From Dyadobacter sp. CY261 (GTDB lineage: Bacteria; Bacteroidota; Bacteroidia; Cytophagales; Spirosomataceae): a stretch of 64,000 bases of DNA. This document shows positions 45,376-53,730 of this stretch, in pieces. Position numbers and translations under genes: made by a program. The stretch covers positions 1-64,000 of the forward strand of contig NZ_JAKCPW010000017.1 in the NCBI RefSeq assembly GCF_021440085.1, given 5' to 3'. The notes beneath the pieces were generated by a model. That model was not told the origin of the DNA. It searched no databases and was given only the letters and a program-made list of their open reading frames with translations. Within the stretch, counting starts at the first letter, position 1. Each line of letters begins with the position of its first letter.

Positions 45376-46329
45376 TTAGTTCCCGGCATCATCCAACCAC
45401 CGGATGAGGTTTCTCAGGAATCTCAGATTGTTTTCTGCGCCTTGTGACCGAAGTCCAAAAGGGATCTTTTCCGGCCCTTTTAATTGAGAGGAAAACATGG
45501 CGGCTTCTCCGAAAACGGCGACCCTGCCCTTATGAAATTTTCGGACCGCTCCCTGAGAAAATCCTTTTATGGCTATTCTGGGGGTATTTTGATGGAACTT
45601 CCATGCCGTGTCTGGCAGCAGGATCTTGTATTTGTCATCAAAGGTCAGCAGTGAAACCGCTTCCTTGGGGACTTCGAAGCCCTGACCGGTGAATGTGGCG
45701 ACCTCTTCGATCGTTTCATTTTGCTTTTTCCCGGTTGTGGTCTCATGGACCGCCAGGGTCTTGTTGCTTTTTTTGAAAACATCGAGCTCCCGCTTAGCGC
45801 CAGGATATAAACCTGCGGTCGTATCGGAAGCAAATCCATTGTAAAACTTGAAACCAAATGCTGCTGCCAACGTTTCATTTGCTCCGGGCATGGGCATGTG
45901 GTCGGAAATCAGAAAAAGTGACCCGCCCTCACGCACCCACTCGGCCACAGCCAAAATTTCTTCGGGGGTAAATGCGGACGGCGTCGGTTTGCTCCACTGA
46001 GTTTCATTCGACGCGTGCAACGCGTTGGCGATCACTAAAATTTTGACGCCTGCCAGGCTTTGTTTGGAAAATGGCTCGGTACCTGGCTTAACATCAAACC
46101 CGTCACGGCTGAGAACCTTGGCAAAGGCATTGTAACGCCCGTCGATCCTGTGAAAATTATGGTGCGCCTGATCGATTACAACTGTCGGGCCTTTCTGGGA
46201 TGGATAAAGCGGGTCAGTGATCTGGGGATCAAAATCGTAATCCGGCACCTGTTGCGCAAGGACCGGGCCGACGCACAATAGTAGCAGTAGGATGGTGTTT
46301 GGGAGGAGTCTGGTCATTGTGTTATTCAA
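45376..46329 (-). CDS. DUF4350-like secreted protein
   Basis: The 317-residue product has a signal peptide ending VLAQQ and reads GPTVVIDQAHHNFHRIDGRY, VLSRDGFDVKPGTEPFSKQS, KILVIANALHASNE, AEWVREGGSLFLISDHMPMP and KGRVAVFGEAAMFSSQL. This is the ThuA/DUF4350 glutamine-amidotransferase-like fold without an obvious catalytic cysteine. Members are found near transporters and ABC-linked systems, but the role is unknown. It lies upstream of the metallophosphoesterase, with about 300 empty bases between. Confidence 0.7.
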   Translation of the reverse strand: MNNTMTRLLPNTILLLLLCVGPVLAQQVPDYDFDPQITDPLYPSQKGPTVVIDQAHHNFHRIDGRYNAFAKVLSRDGFDVKPGTEPFSKQSLAGVKILVIANALHASNETQWSKPTPSAFTPEEILAVAEWVREGGSLFLISDHMPMPGANETLAAAFGFKFYNGFASDTTAGLYPGAKRELDVFKKSNKTLAVHETTTGKKQNETIEEVATFTGQGFEVPKEAVSLLTFDDKYKILLPDTAWKFHQNTPRIAIKGFSQGAVRKFHKGRVAVFGEAAMFSSQLKGPEKIPFGLRSQGAENNLRFLRNLIRWLDDAGN

Positions 46330-46361
46330 ATATCTATCAATATGTTTCGCAAACGGGCGCC

Positions 46362-47249
46362 TTATATGTGGATTTTACCTTCCATAACAATGACAGCCGG
46401 GCCGCTGATCCAGGTCCCGTCATGCCCTGCATTAAACTGGATTACCGATGGACGGCCAATCTGTTCACCTTGCAGTATTTTATAATCTTTGCCAGCCTTC
46501 ACATAACCCTTTTGCAGCAAGTAGCCCGCCAGCGGCCCGGCGGCGCTGCCTGTTGCAGGGTCTTCGTCGATTCCGATCCCCGGATTGAAAAAGCGAGTAT
46601 GGGCTAAATAATGCGGGTCATTTTTTAAGATCGTATAGCAGTAAAACCCTTCAAAACCGTACTGTTCAGCGATTTTGATCAGGAGCTGTTTTTCTACCTT
46701 TGCAGCTGCGAGCGCAGCGGCATCCTTCAAGGGTACCATCAAGTGCGTGGTTTCTGTCGACACTACGGCCGGATACAGGTCTTCAAACAATACGTGTTCC
46801 GTGTCTAGGGAAAGTGCACGGGCAACATCTTCCGCGGGTACTGACGCTTCAATCCTGGCAGGATTCTGATGCATACCTACTAAGGGCGCGTTAGGTTGTG
46901 ATTGGTCAACCGATAATCCGATAACGTCATCCTTGATGAGCACAAACTGCTGGCCTTGCTGCTCTGTAAAAATATCCAGCTTGATCAGCAGCGCGACAGC
47001 TACTGCACCCAGCAGGTTATGGCCAGCTCCACCGACCTCTACCCCGGTGGGTGTAAATGAGCGCACCTTTAAAGCCTTGTCTTTTTGGGAATAATAAATG
47101 AAGGAGGTTTCGGAATAGCCAAACTCACGGGCAATGTCCGCGTAGCTTGCAATATCCAGATCAGTATCTGTGTGCACAACGGCCAGAGGGTTGCCTTTGT
47201 AGCGCACATCGGAAAATACATCGACGACGTAATATGGATAGCTTTTCAT
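46362..47249 (-). CDS. PhzF-family isomerase/epimerase
   Basis: The 295-residue protein is a standard PhzF-like enzyme: YVVDVFSDVRYKGNPLAVV at the start, FGYSETSFI with the catalytic-type glutamate E47, GGAGHNLLGAVAVAL, and near the C-terminus DEDPATGSAAGPLAGYLLQK. The family uses a two-domain diaminopimelate-epimerase-like fold to shift double bonds or protons on small acids. There is no phenazine cluster here, so the substrate is unknown. It is divergent from the TetR gene at 47492 and may be its target. Confidence 0.92.
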   Translation of the reverse strand: MKSYPYYVVDVFSDVRYKGNPLAVVHTDTDLDIASYADIAREFGYSETSFIYYSQKDKALKVRSFTPTGVEVGGAGHNLLGAVAVALLIKLDIFTEQQGQQFVLIKDDVIGLSVDQSQPNAPLVGMHQNPARIEASVPAEDVARALSLDTEHVLFEDLYPAVVSTETTHLMVPLKDAAALAAAKVEKQLLIKIAEQYGFEGFYCYTILKNDPHYLAHTRFFNPGIGIDEDPATGSAAGPLAGYLLQKGYVKAGKDYKILQGEQIGRPSVIQFNAGHDGTWISGPAVIVMEGKIHI

Positions 47250-47491
47250 AACGGCAAGTTATTCATTAGTCTCGAGGCAAATGGTGGTAAACTTGTCAAT
47301 ATTTCTGATACAACTGCGAGTGGAATGTATTCCTGCGAAAGGCCATCGGAATTTTGCCCTCCTAACATTACTGGATCCGGGCTCTTTGGCCTTTGAAAAC
47401 AGCCTTCGGCAACACCCGGATAATGTTTTGGTGAGTGAATAGATTTAAGGCTACTTTGGTTTTTAGTAACAACTAGACTTAATAGCTATTA

Positions 47492-48121
47492 ATGGAAACT
47501 GTCTATAAAAAAGACAAGGAAGAAACAAAGAAGAAACTGATCCAGGCAACCGGGGAGATTTTTATGACCAAGGGTTACCAGGGACTGAAAGCCGCCCGGA
47601 TCGCCTACGTTGCAGGAGTAAGCAAAACTTTGATTTATCGTTATTTCGGAAATGTAGAGGAGCTTTTTAAAACTTATCTGGCGCAAAACGACTTCTGGCT
47701 GTCCATGGAAGGTCAGCTGGGGGCGCTGCTCGAAGCCGGCCGGCACGACTTCGGAAAGCAGCTTGCTAAGCAAACGCTGGAAGCGCAAATCGCCTATTTT
47801 TTCCAAAACAGAGAGATGCAGGAAATTATGCGGTGGCAGATCACCGAGCCCAACCAGATTGCCAGGACTCTGGCCGACTCGCGCGAGCTCTTGGGCGAAG
47901 AATTGCTCAGCATAAGCGATCCCTACTTCAAAAATTCCGAGGTGAACCTCCGAGCATTGCTTGCCGTGATCATACCCGGCATTTATTATCTCGTGCTGAA
48001 TGCGAAGGTCAACGGCAGTTCGTTCTGTGGGATCGATATCAACAGCAAAGCGGACATGGAACAGCTGCAAAAGGCAGTAAAACTGGCCGTGGACTGGTGC
48101 TATGAGAAAGCCGGATCCTGA
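47492..48121 (+). CDS. TetR/AcrR-family transcriptional regulator
   Basis: The 209-residue protein has the N-terminal TetR helix-turn-helix at about 10-55 (LIQATGEIFMTKGYQGLKAA, IAYVAGVSKTLIYRYFGNVE) and an all-helical ligand-binding domain after it. The divergent PhzF gene 240 bases away is a plausible target; no operator palindrome stands out in between. The minus-strand frame covering the same bases (47489-48151) is a shadow. Confidence 0.92.
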   Translation: METVYKKDKEETKKKLIQATGEIFMTKGYQGLKAARIAYVAGVSKTLIYRYFGNVEELFKTYLAQNDFWLSMEGQLGALLEAGRHDFGKQLAKQTLEAQIAYFFQNREMQEIMRWQITEPNQIARTLADSRELLGEELLSISDPYFKNSEVNLRALLAVIIPGIYYLVLNAKVNGSSFCGIDINSKADMEQLQKAVKLAVDWCYEKAGS

Positions 48122-48234
48122 AAAACACAAGCTATATATCCCCAAAAGCATACATTATCGGCAATAAATATAATTTTACATGTTACGGTTTGGTAAAAAA
48201 AGGAAACATAGATTTCAAAAATTTTTGACAATCT

Positions 48235-51200
48235 ATGAAGAGAACTTTTACCAACGTTTTGATCGCCGCCTGCATGCTTGCTGGTGGCTTGCTGTTTTAT
48301 CAACAAGCCGAATTTGTCAATCTACCCGCTGGCAGCAATGTGGTAATCATCGATAAGTCCCTGGAAGATTACCAGGAGCTGGCCCGCAGTTCCAGGCAAA
48401 ATACACGGGTGATCCTGGTAGAAAATACGGATACCGGGTTTGCCGACTTGGAAAAGGAAATTGGTACACTACATGACGTAGCACGGTTGCATATTCTGAC
48501 TCATGGTACAAATGGCAATTTTGTATTGGGCCGACAACAGCTGAACGAAGACAATATCAATCGATTTAGCCGATTTTGGAAAGCTGTCAGCCAAAGTTTT
48601 GCCTCAGAAAAATCGGAGCTATTGATTTACAGCTGCCAGTTGGCTGGTAGTCGGGGCGGAAAGAGCTTTGTCGACCGGCTTCATGCCTTACTGGGTGTGT
48701 CGGTCGCAAGTTCTGACGACAATACCGGATCAAGTGAGTCCGGTGGAAACTGGGACCTGGAATATATCGCAGGACGATTGATCAAAGATCACGTTTTGAA
48801 ATATCTGGATTATAAGGGTCTGCTCATCCCTTATTTCTCTGCGCTTGAAGGCAGCAACAGCCCTTTCGACGCGATGAAAATTTATACGGACGATCAACTC
48901 ATTTATGGTGATTTTGACGCCGATGGCGATATTGATATCCACCTTTATCCGGCCTCAGGCGGAACTGAAAATCAGTTCTGGCGGAACAATGGAAGCGGCA
49001 GCTTTTCACAGGTCAGCGGTGCAGGGAGCCCATTTAACAATATCACAGAGAAATCTGCATTTTATGGCGCAAAATATGCCTTTGTAGCCGACTGGGATAA
49101 CGATGGAGATACGGACATTTTCGTAACGAAACGTGCTGCATCGGACCAAAACATTTTCTACAAAAACAACAATGGCGTTTACCAAGAAATCACCGGAAGC
49201 GCCAGCCCATTCGATGCGATCAAGATTTCCGGCGACGATCAGCTCATTTATGGCGATTTTGACGCCGATGGGGATATTGACATCCATTCTTATCCGGGTT
49301 CCGGGGATAACGAATTCTGGCAAAACAACGGCACCGGGCAGTTTACCAAAGTGACCGGATCAGCGAATCCCTTTCGAGATCTGGCCAACACAGCGGCTTT
49401 TTACACCAGCGCAGCTTTTGCACGCGTGGCCGACTGGGATAACGATGGGGATGTTGACATTTTCGTAACCAGACGAAGCATTGGCGCCGCGACGGGAGAA
49501 AACATCTTCTACCGCAACGACAATGGCATTTACGTGGAATTAGCAGGCTCCGCAAGTCCATTTAAGAACATCGCCATTGTACAGGATAATCAATATATCT
49601 ACGGCGATTTTGATGCGGATGGGGATATCGACATCCAGGCTTCAAGCTCCAATGCTTCTACTACGCTGAAATTTTGGCGCAACAACGGAAGTGGCACTTT
49701 TACAGATGCGACAGGCACGGCAAATCCCTTTAACAACATCCCTAACAATGGGGCATTTTATAACAATGCAGCAAAAGCGTTTGTCGCTGACTGGGACAAT
49801 GATAAAGATGTTGACATTTTCGTGACCGCAAGAACCGCTTCCGACCAGAATATCCTGTTCGTGCAATCCGACGCGCCGCCGGCTATCAGCAGCACAACAC
49901 CGGCAAACCTGGCAACGGGCGTTTCGGTCAAGGCTAATATTATGCTCAATTTCAACAGGCCGGTCAATGCAGTAGCAGATAAAAACATCGTGATCCGGCG
50001 TGTAAGTGATAATTCAATATTTGCAACAATCCCGACCACAGATCCGCAGGTTTCAGGCAACTCCACAACATCGATTACCATTAACCCCACGAGCGACCTG
50101 GGAGGTAATACAACCTATTATGTGCTGGTCGACAAAGGCGCTTTCGCCGACCTGGACGGGAGGATTTTTAGCGGGATTAGCACTGCCATGAGCCTGAGAT
50201 TTACCACCGGAGCAGCCGCTACCGCCCCGGCTTTGACGACTTCACAAGTAAGCATTTACAATACAAATACCGCTACGATGGGCGGAGCCGTGATCGATGA
50301 CGGCGGGGAGCCTGTAACAGAATATGGTATCGTATGGAGTACCTCTCCATCGCCAACGCTGGCCAACAATAAAACGGTGATCGGAACGGGAACCGGGACT
50401 TTTAGCCAGTCGATCAGCGCTTTGCCTACGGGAATGCAAATATTCGTCAGGGCTTATGCGATCAATGCGGTTGGGACTTCATACGGAAATGAGGTTAGTT
50501 TTTACACAAAAACATCGGTTGCTGCTATTTCGAGAGTCTCTCCTTCTCCCACCAATAGTGCTGCCGTCACTTACACGGTCACTTTCGCGCAGAGTACCAG
50601 CGGAGTCGAGGCATCGGACTTCACATTGGCAGTGTCGGGATTGACAGGCGCTTTCATTTCGGAAGTGTCAGGCAGCGGGACTACCTATACAGTCACGATA
50701 GGGACGGGCACCGGGAATGGCACCATCCGCCTCGATTTCACAGGAACTGCCGGCACTGTGCCCAATGTGTCTTCCGCCTTCAACAACGCGGAAGCATATG
50801 AGGTCTACAAGGTATCCACCGCGGCCAGCTATTTCAGGACCCGAAACAGCACGGCAAACTGGAATGCGGCAGAAAGCTGGGAGTCGTCGGCGGATAACAG
50901 TTTCTGGATACCCGCGACCATATTCCCCAACGCATCCACCGCGATAGTAACCGTTGCAGCCGGGCAGACGATTGAGCTTCCGGAGGGGTTTGCTCCTGCT
51001 ACCGGCAACCTGGTTAATAACGGGACGATCGACGTCAAAGGAACTGTCCTGACCGTTGCGAGCACACTAACAAATGCAGGAACGCTTAAAGGCAGCGGCA
51101 GCTTTGTAGTCAGTGATTTTACAAATGCGGGTGTGATCGCGCCCGGAAATTCTCCCGGTATGCTTTCCTTCTCTGGTAAGCTGACCAACAATGGCGTGAT

Positions 51201-51999
51201 CAATATCGAACTTGGCGGAACAACTGCGGGGTCGGAATATGATCAGATTCAGGTGCTTGGCACGATGTTGTTTTCAGGGACGCTGAATGTGTCGCTGGCG
51301 GACAACTACATCCCCAAGCTAGGAGATACTTTTACCATCATCGACGCAGCCAACAGCACAGGTGAGTTTGCAACGATCAACTTGCCCGTGATCCCACAAA
51401 AAATCTGGGAGACAACCTACGACAACGCAAACGGGACACTGGTGGTCAAGCTGATCAATGATCCGCTACCGGTAACGCTGGTGAACTTCGACGCAGCAAG
51501 GCGCGAATCTGAGGCCACATTGCAATGGGCCACCTCCCAGGAGACCAACAGCAGTCATTTTGAAATCCAAAGAAGTGCAAAAGGACAAGTCTGGCAGCCA
51601 ATCGGGTCCGTAGTGGCAAATACCGAAAGTTCGACTTTGAGAAACTACGAATTCACGGATCATACGCCGATGCCGGGCGAAAACCTGTACCGCCTGAAAA
51701 TGGTAGATCTCGACGGCAGCTTCGCTTACAGCAGAATACGGAATGTCAATTTCGGTGTGCAACCGATTGAAATCAGTACTTATCCGAATCCTGCAACAGA
51801 AAGAATATTCTTCAATCTCGCCGACACCCGGACGGTGAGCGGAATAGCGATTTACAACCTTTCGGGCATGCTGGTGAGCCGCTTCGATACTTACACGACA
51901 GATGGAATCCCCGTGCAAAATTTATCCGCGGGCTCGTACCTTGTGAAGCTCGACACATCTGACGGACGGTCCAGACAATTAAAATTTGTAAAAAATTGA
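48235..51999 (+). CDS. DUF4347/FG-GAP repeat T9SS surface protein
   Basis: The 1254-residue protein has a signal-anchor-like start, then a DUF4347 domain at about 38-195 (VVIIDKSLEDYQELARSSRQ, LHILTHGTNGNFVLG, LIYSCQLAGSRGGKSFVDRL). Seven VCBS/FG-GAP half repeats follow, alternating YGDFDADGDIDIH and FVADWDNDGDTDIFVTKR, the calcium-binding loops of integrin-like propellers. Then come an Ig-like Big_5 domain (TPANLATGVSVKANIMLNFN), further beta domains and a T9SS tail (TYPNPATERIFFNL). It should be secreted and act in adhesion; DUF4347 is common at the N-terminus of large adhesins. Confidence 0.9.
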   Translation: MKRTFTNVLIAACMLAGGLLFYQQAEFVNLPAGSNVVIIDKSLEDYQELARSSRQNTRVILVENTDTGFADLEKEIGTLHDVARLHILTHGTNGNFVLGRQQLNEDNINRFSRFWKAVSQSFASEKSELLIYSCQLAGSRGGKSFVDRLHALLGVSVASSDDNTGSSESGGNWDLEYIAGRLIKDHVLKYLDYKGLLIPYFSALEGSNSPFDAMKIYTDDQLIYGDFDADGDIDIHLYPASGGTENQFWRNNGSGSFSQVSGAGSPFNNITEKSAFYGAKYAFVADWDNDGDTDIFVTKRAASDQNIFYKNNNGVYQEITGSASPFDAIKISGDDQLIYGDFDADGDIDIHSYPGSGDNEFWQNNGTGQFTKVTGSANPFRDLANTAAFYTSAAFARVADWDNDGDVDIFVTRRSIGAATGENIFYRNDNGIYVELAGSASPFKNIAIVQDNQYIYGDFDADGDIDIQASSSNASTTLKFWRNNGSGTFTDATGTANPFNNIPNNGAFYNNAAKAFVADWDNDKDVDIFVTARTASDQNILFVQSDAPPAISSTTPANLATGVSVKANIMLNFNRPVNAVADKNIVIRRVSDNSIFATIPTTDPQVSGNSTTSITINPTSDLGGNTTYYVLVDKGAFADLDGRIFSGISTAMSLRFTTGAAATAPALTTSQVSIYNTNTATMGGAVIDDGGEPVTEYGIVWSTSPSPTLANNKTVIGTGTGTFSQSISALPTGMQIFVRAYAINAVGTSYGNEVSFYTKTSVAAISRVSPSPTNSAAVTYTVTFAQSTSGVEASDFTLAVSGLTGAFISEVSGSGTTYTVTIGTGTGNGTIRLDFTGTAGTVPNVSSAFNNAEAYEVYKVSTAASYFRTRNSTANWNAAESWESSADNSFWIPATIFPNASTAIVTVAAGQTIELPEGFAPATGNLVNNGTIDVKGTVLTVASTLTNAGTLKGSGSFVVSDFTNAGVIAPGNSPGMLSFSGKLTNNGVINIELGGTTAGSEYDQIQVLGTMLFSGTLNVSLADNYIPKLGDTFTIIDAANSTGEFATINLPVIPQKIWETTYDNANGTLVVKLINDPLPVTLVNFDAARRESEATLQWATSQETNSSHFEIQRSAKGQVWQPIGSVVANTESSTLRNYEFTDHTPMPGENLYRLKMVDLDGSFAYSRIRNVNFGVQPIEISTYPNPATERIFFNLADTRTVSGIAIYNLSGMLVSRFDTYTTDGIPVQNLSAGSYLVKLDTSDGRSRQLKFVKN

Positions 52000-52034
52000 A
52001 TTTAAATCTGCCGATAGAATCCTGATCACTGGTG

Positions 52035-52190
52035 GTCGCCATCAAAAATGAGTTTTCCACGGCCCCCTTAATCCACTCACCAGGCCAGAGCGAATGTTCC
52101 CCGGCATATTCTGCAAGCGCCTCCGGGGTAAGTTGCAGCTTGTTTTGTGCGGGAAATTGATATGGCCGGTCATAAATAATTCTTAGGATT
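52035..52190 (-). pseudogene. serine hydrolase C-terminal (DUF3471-like) remnant
   Basis: The minus strand reads NKILRIIYDRPYQFPAQNKL and LTPEALAEYAGEHSLWPGEW, the usual C-terminal extension of class C beta-lactamase-like serine hydrolases (IyD.py.fP...ltpe.L..Y.GeY.l.Pg). The catalytic domain is not present. Confidence 0.5.
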
Positions 52191-52320
52191 TTGTTGGCAT
52201 CACACGATTTTGATTTGCTTGATCGTCGTTTTCCATGTCAGTGCCCAAGGCAGTATTGGATGAAAAATTGCAAAAATGCGTGACGCTCCAGGATTATAAA
52301 TACGCTGATTGCTTTCTTAG

Positions 52321-52488
52321 CGGATCGAGCGGAAGATTGACCGGCTTAAACGATTTAACCGAAACTCAACATCGCTTGATACCCAGCAATTGGCAGACGC
52401 AATCATTGAGCTTAATGACGGGCTGATATCAGGTTTCTCAGAACATGGCGGGTATTTCATATCGCGTCCTTACCGCTCACTTTCTTAA
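52321..52488 (+). pseudogene. unidentified coding remnant
   Basis: A 55-codon open stretch without a start reads RIERKIDRLKRFNRNSTSLD then ADAIIELNDGLISGFSEHGG and stops at 52486-52488. Its composition is protein-like and amphipathic, unlike the overlapping frames, but I cannot name a family. Confidence 0.35.
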
Positions 52489-52831
52489 TATGACATCTAT
52501 CAGCCCGGATCAGATAAGCTTCACTTACTGCGATGGTGTCACCTCTGAGCCCGATAAACCGAAATTCCTCCTGACGTCCCTGAAACATGGGTCTGTGCAA
52601 ATCATTCAATACCACGTACTGATTCTTATCGATTATACTATCCCCGTTCACGCGGATCGTGTCCGAAGTCGATAACCTGACAGTGTAAAAATCAGTAAGA
52701 GCAGGCCCTGGCACGGTCAGGGCAATGAACCTAAATTCATCCGTGCAGACCTGCCAGATCGGGTTTCCATTTTTGCAGCCTGCCAGAAACGCTGTCAGAA
52801 GCATAATTATAAAAAATCTGGTCTGGATCAT
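52457..52831 (-). CDS. small lipoprotein of unknown function
   Basis: The 124-residue protein has a lipobox, LLTAFLAGC, with cysteine 19. The mature part is beta-rich (FIALTVPGPALTDFYTVRLS, FIGLRGDTIAVSEAYLIRAD). I do not recognise a family. It overlaps the end of the plus-strand remnant at 52321 and stands alone on its strand. Confidence 0.65.
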   Translation of the reverse strand: MIQTRFFIIMLLTAFLAGCKNGNPIWQVCTDEFRFIALTVPGPALTDFYTVRLSTSDTIRVNGDSIIDKNQYVVLNDLHRPMFQGRQEEFRFIGLRGDTIAVSEAYLIRADRCHIKKVSGKDAI

Positions 52832-53252
52832 TTTTTCGAAAGTTGGTTACTATAAGGGAACCGTTAATGTCTGCAATGGTTGCTTAGCCTTATAATTATG
52901 CCAAATTAATACCGGTTACAGATTACCTAGAAATGCACTTCCTGTTTAAATTTTCGCCTAGGCACCGATCTAGTTGGAAGGTATCCCACTAAAAGCATGT
53001 TAACAAATTGCCGTTCATCAATGTTTAAGAAAATTACGGTTTAAGGTGTCGAAGTTTAATTTAGTGAACCTTATGATCCCGTACCTGGCCCGACAGTGTC
53101 ATTTTGAAACAAGCTCTAAATTGGGCTTTAACCACCGGATAAAATTGCGCTCTGCTGGGATAACAAATAGTTATGATCTGAGAAGTTTGATGATCGAATT
53201 TCAGATGTACTGAAAGCATTCGTACATATTACAAATCCTATACTCTTGTATC
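52832..53252. other. gene-free stretch before the BlaI operon
   Basis: I see no coding sequence, repeat or hairpin of note in these 420 bases; the promoter of the downstream operon is presumably within or next to the operators beginning at 53253. Confidence 0.5.
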
Positions 53253-53268
53253 TACTAAAAAATTAGTA
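53253..53268. promoter_or_regulatory. BlaI-type operator 1 (TACTA-N6-TAGTA)
   Basis: TACTA, six bases, TAGTA is the architecture of BlaI/MecI operators. It lies about 90 bases before the regulator start, 41 bases from an identical second site, in keeping with autorepression. Confidence 0.75.
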
Positions 53269-53293
53269 AAAAATTTAAGTTCTTCGTTTGTTT

Positions 53294-53309
53294 ACTAAGT
53301 TTTTAGTAG
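53294..53309. promoter_or_regulatory. BlaI-type operator 2 (TACTA-N6-TAGTA)
   Basis: This is the second perfect TACTA-N6-TAGTA site, between operator 1 and the start codon at 53345. Two operators spaced by four helical turns would allow cooperative repression. Confidence 0.75.
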
Positions 53310-53344
53310 GATATTTACGGCTCATCATGTTAATGATCTGGAAT

Positions 53345-53719
53345 ATGGAACCCCGTTCGCTTACTAGAGCCGAAGCAGAAATCATGAAGATTCTTTGGCA
53401 ACTCGGCAAAGCATTCATTAAAGACATCTTGGCGCAAATGAATGAGCCCAAGCCGGCATATACAACTGTTGCGACCTTTGTGCGCATACTTGAAAAAAAA
53501 GGGATCGTCGCCCACACTACTTACGGCAATACACATGAATATTATCCACTGATCAGCGAGCAGGAATACAGAAAATACGAGGTTCAGCAACTTGTAGAAA
53601 ACTACTTTGACAACTCGGTTACGAACCTCGTCTCTTTCTTCATGAAAGACGATAATTTAAAAAAGACGGACCTCGACGATTTAGCTGCCTTTATCAAAAA
53701 AAATAAAAGCAAAAAATAA
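53345..53719 (+). CDS. BlaI/MecI-family transcriptional repressor
   Basis: I take ATG 53345 as start, giving 124 residues and the normal opening RSLTRAEAEIMKILWQLGKA; the longer frame to 53288 would run through operator 2. The winged helix continues ILAQMNEPKPAYTTVATFVR and ILEKKGIVAHTTYGNTHEYY, followed by a dimerisation tail. The family is inactivated by cleavage when the M56/BlaR1-type peptidase signals. The partner peptidase is encoded 11 bases downstream, and two matching operators lie upstream. Confidence 0.93.
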   Translation: MEPRSLTRAEAEIMKILWQLGKAFIKDILAQMNEPKPAYTTVATFVRILEKKGIVAHTTYGNTHEYYPLISEQEYRKYEVQQLVENYFDNSVTNLVSFFMKDDNLKKTDLDDLAAFIKKNKSKK

Positions 53720-53730
53720 ACATCCTGAAA

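Noticed and set aside
47250-47396. Coding-looking stretch after PhzF on the plus strand
   Set aside because: The translation has no recognisable domain and the frame starts inside the PhzF gene antisense.
47489-48151. Minus-strand ORF of 220 codons
   Set aside because: It covers the TetR gene, whose HTH motif is unmistakable on the plus strand.
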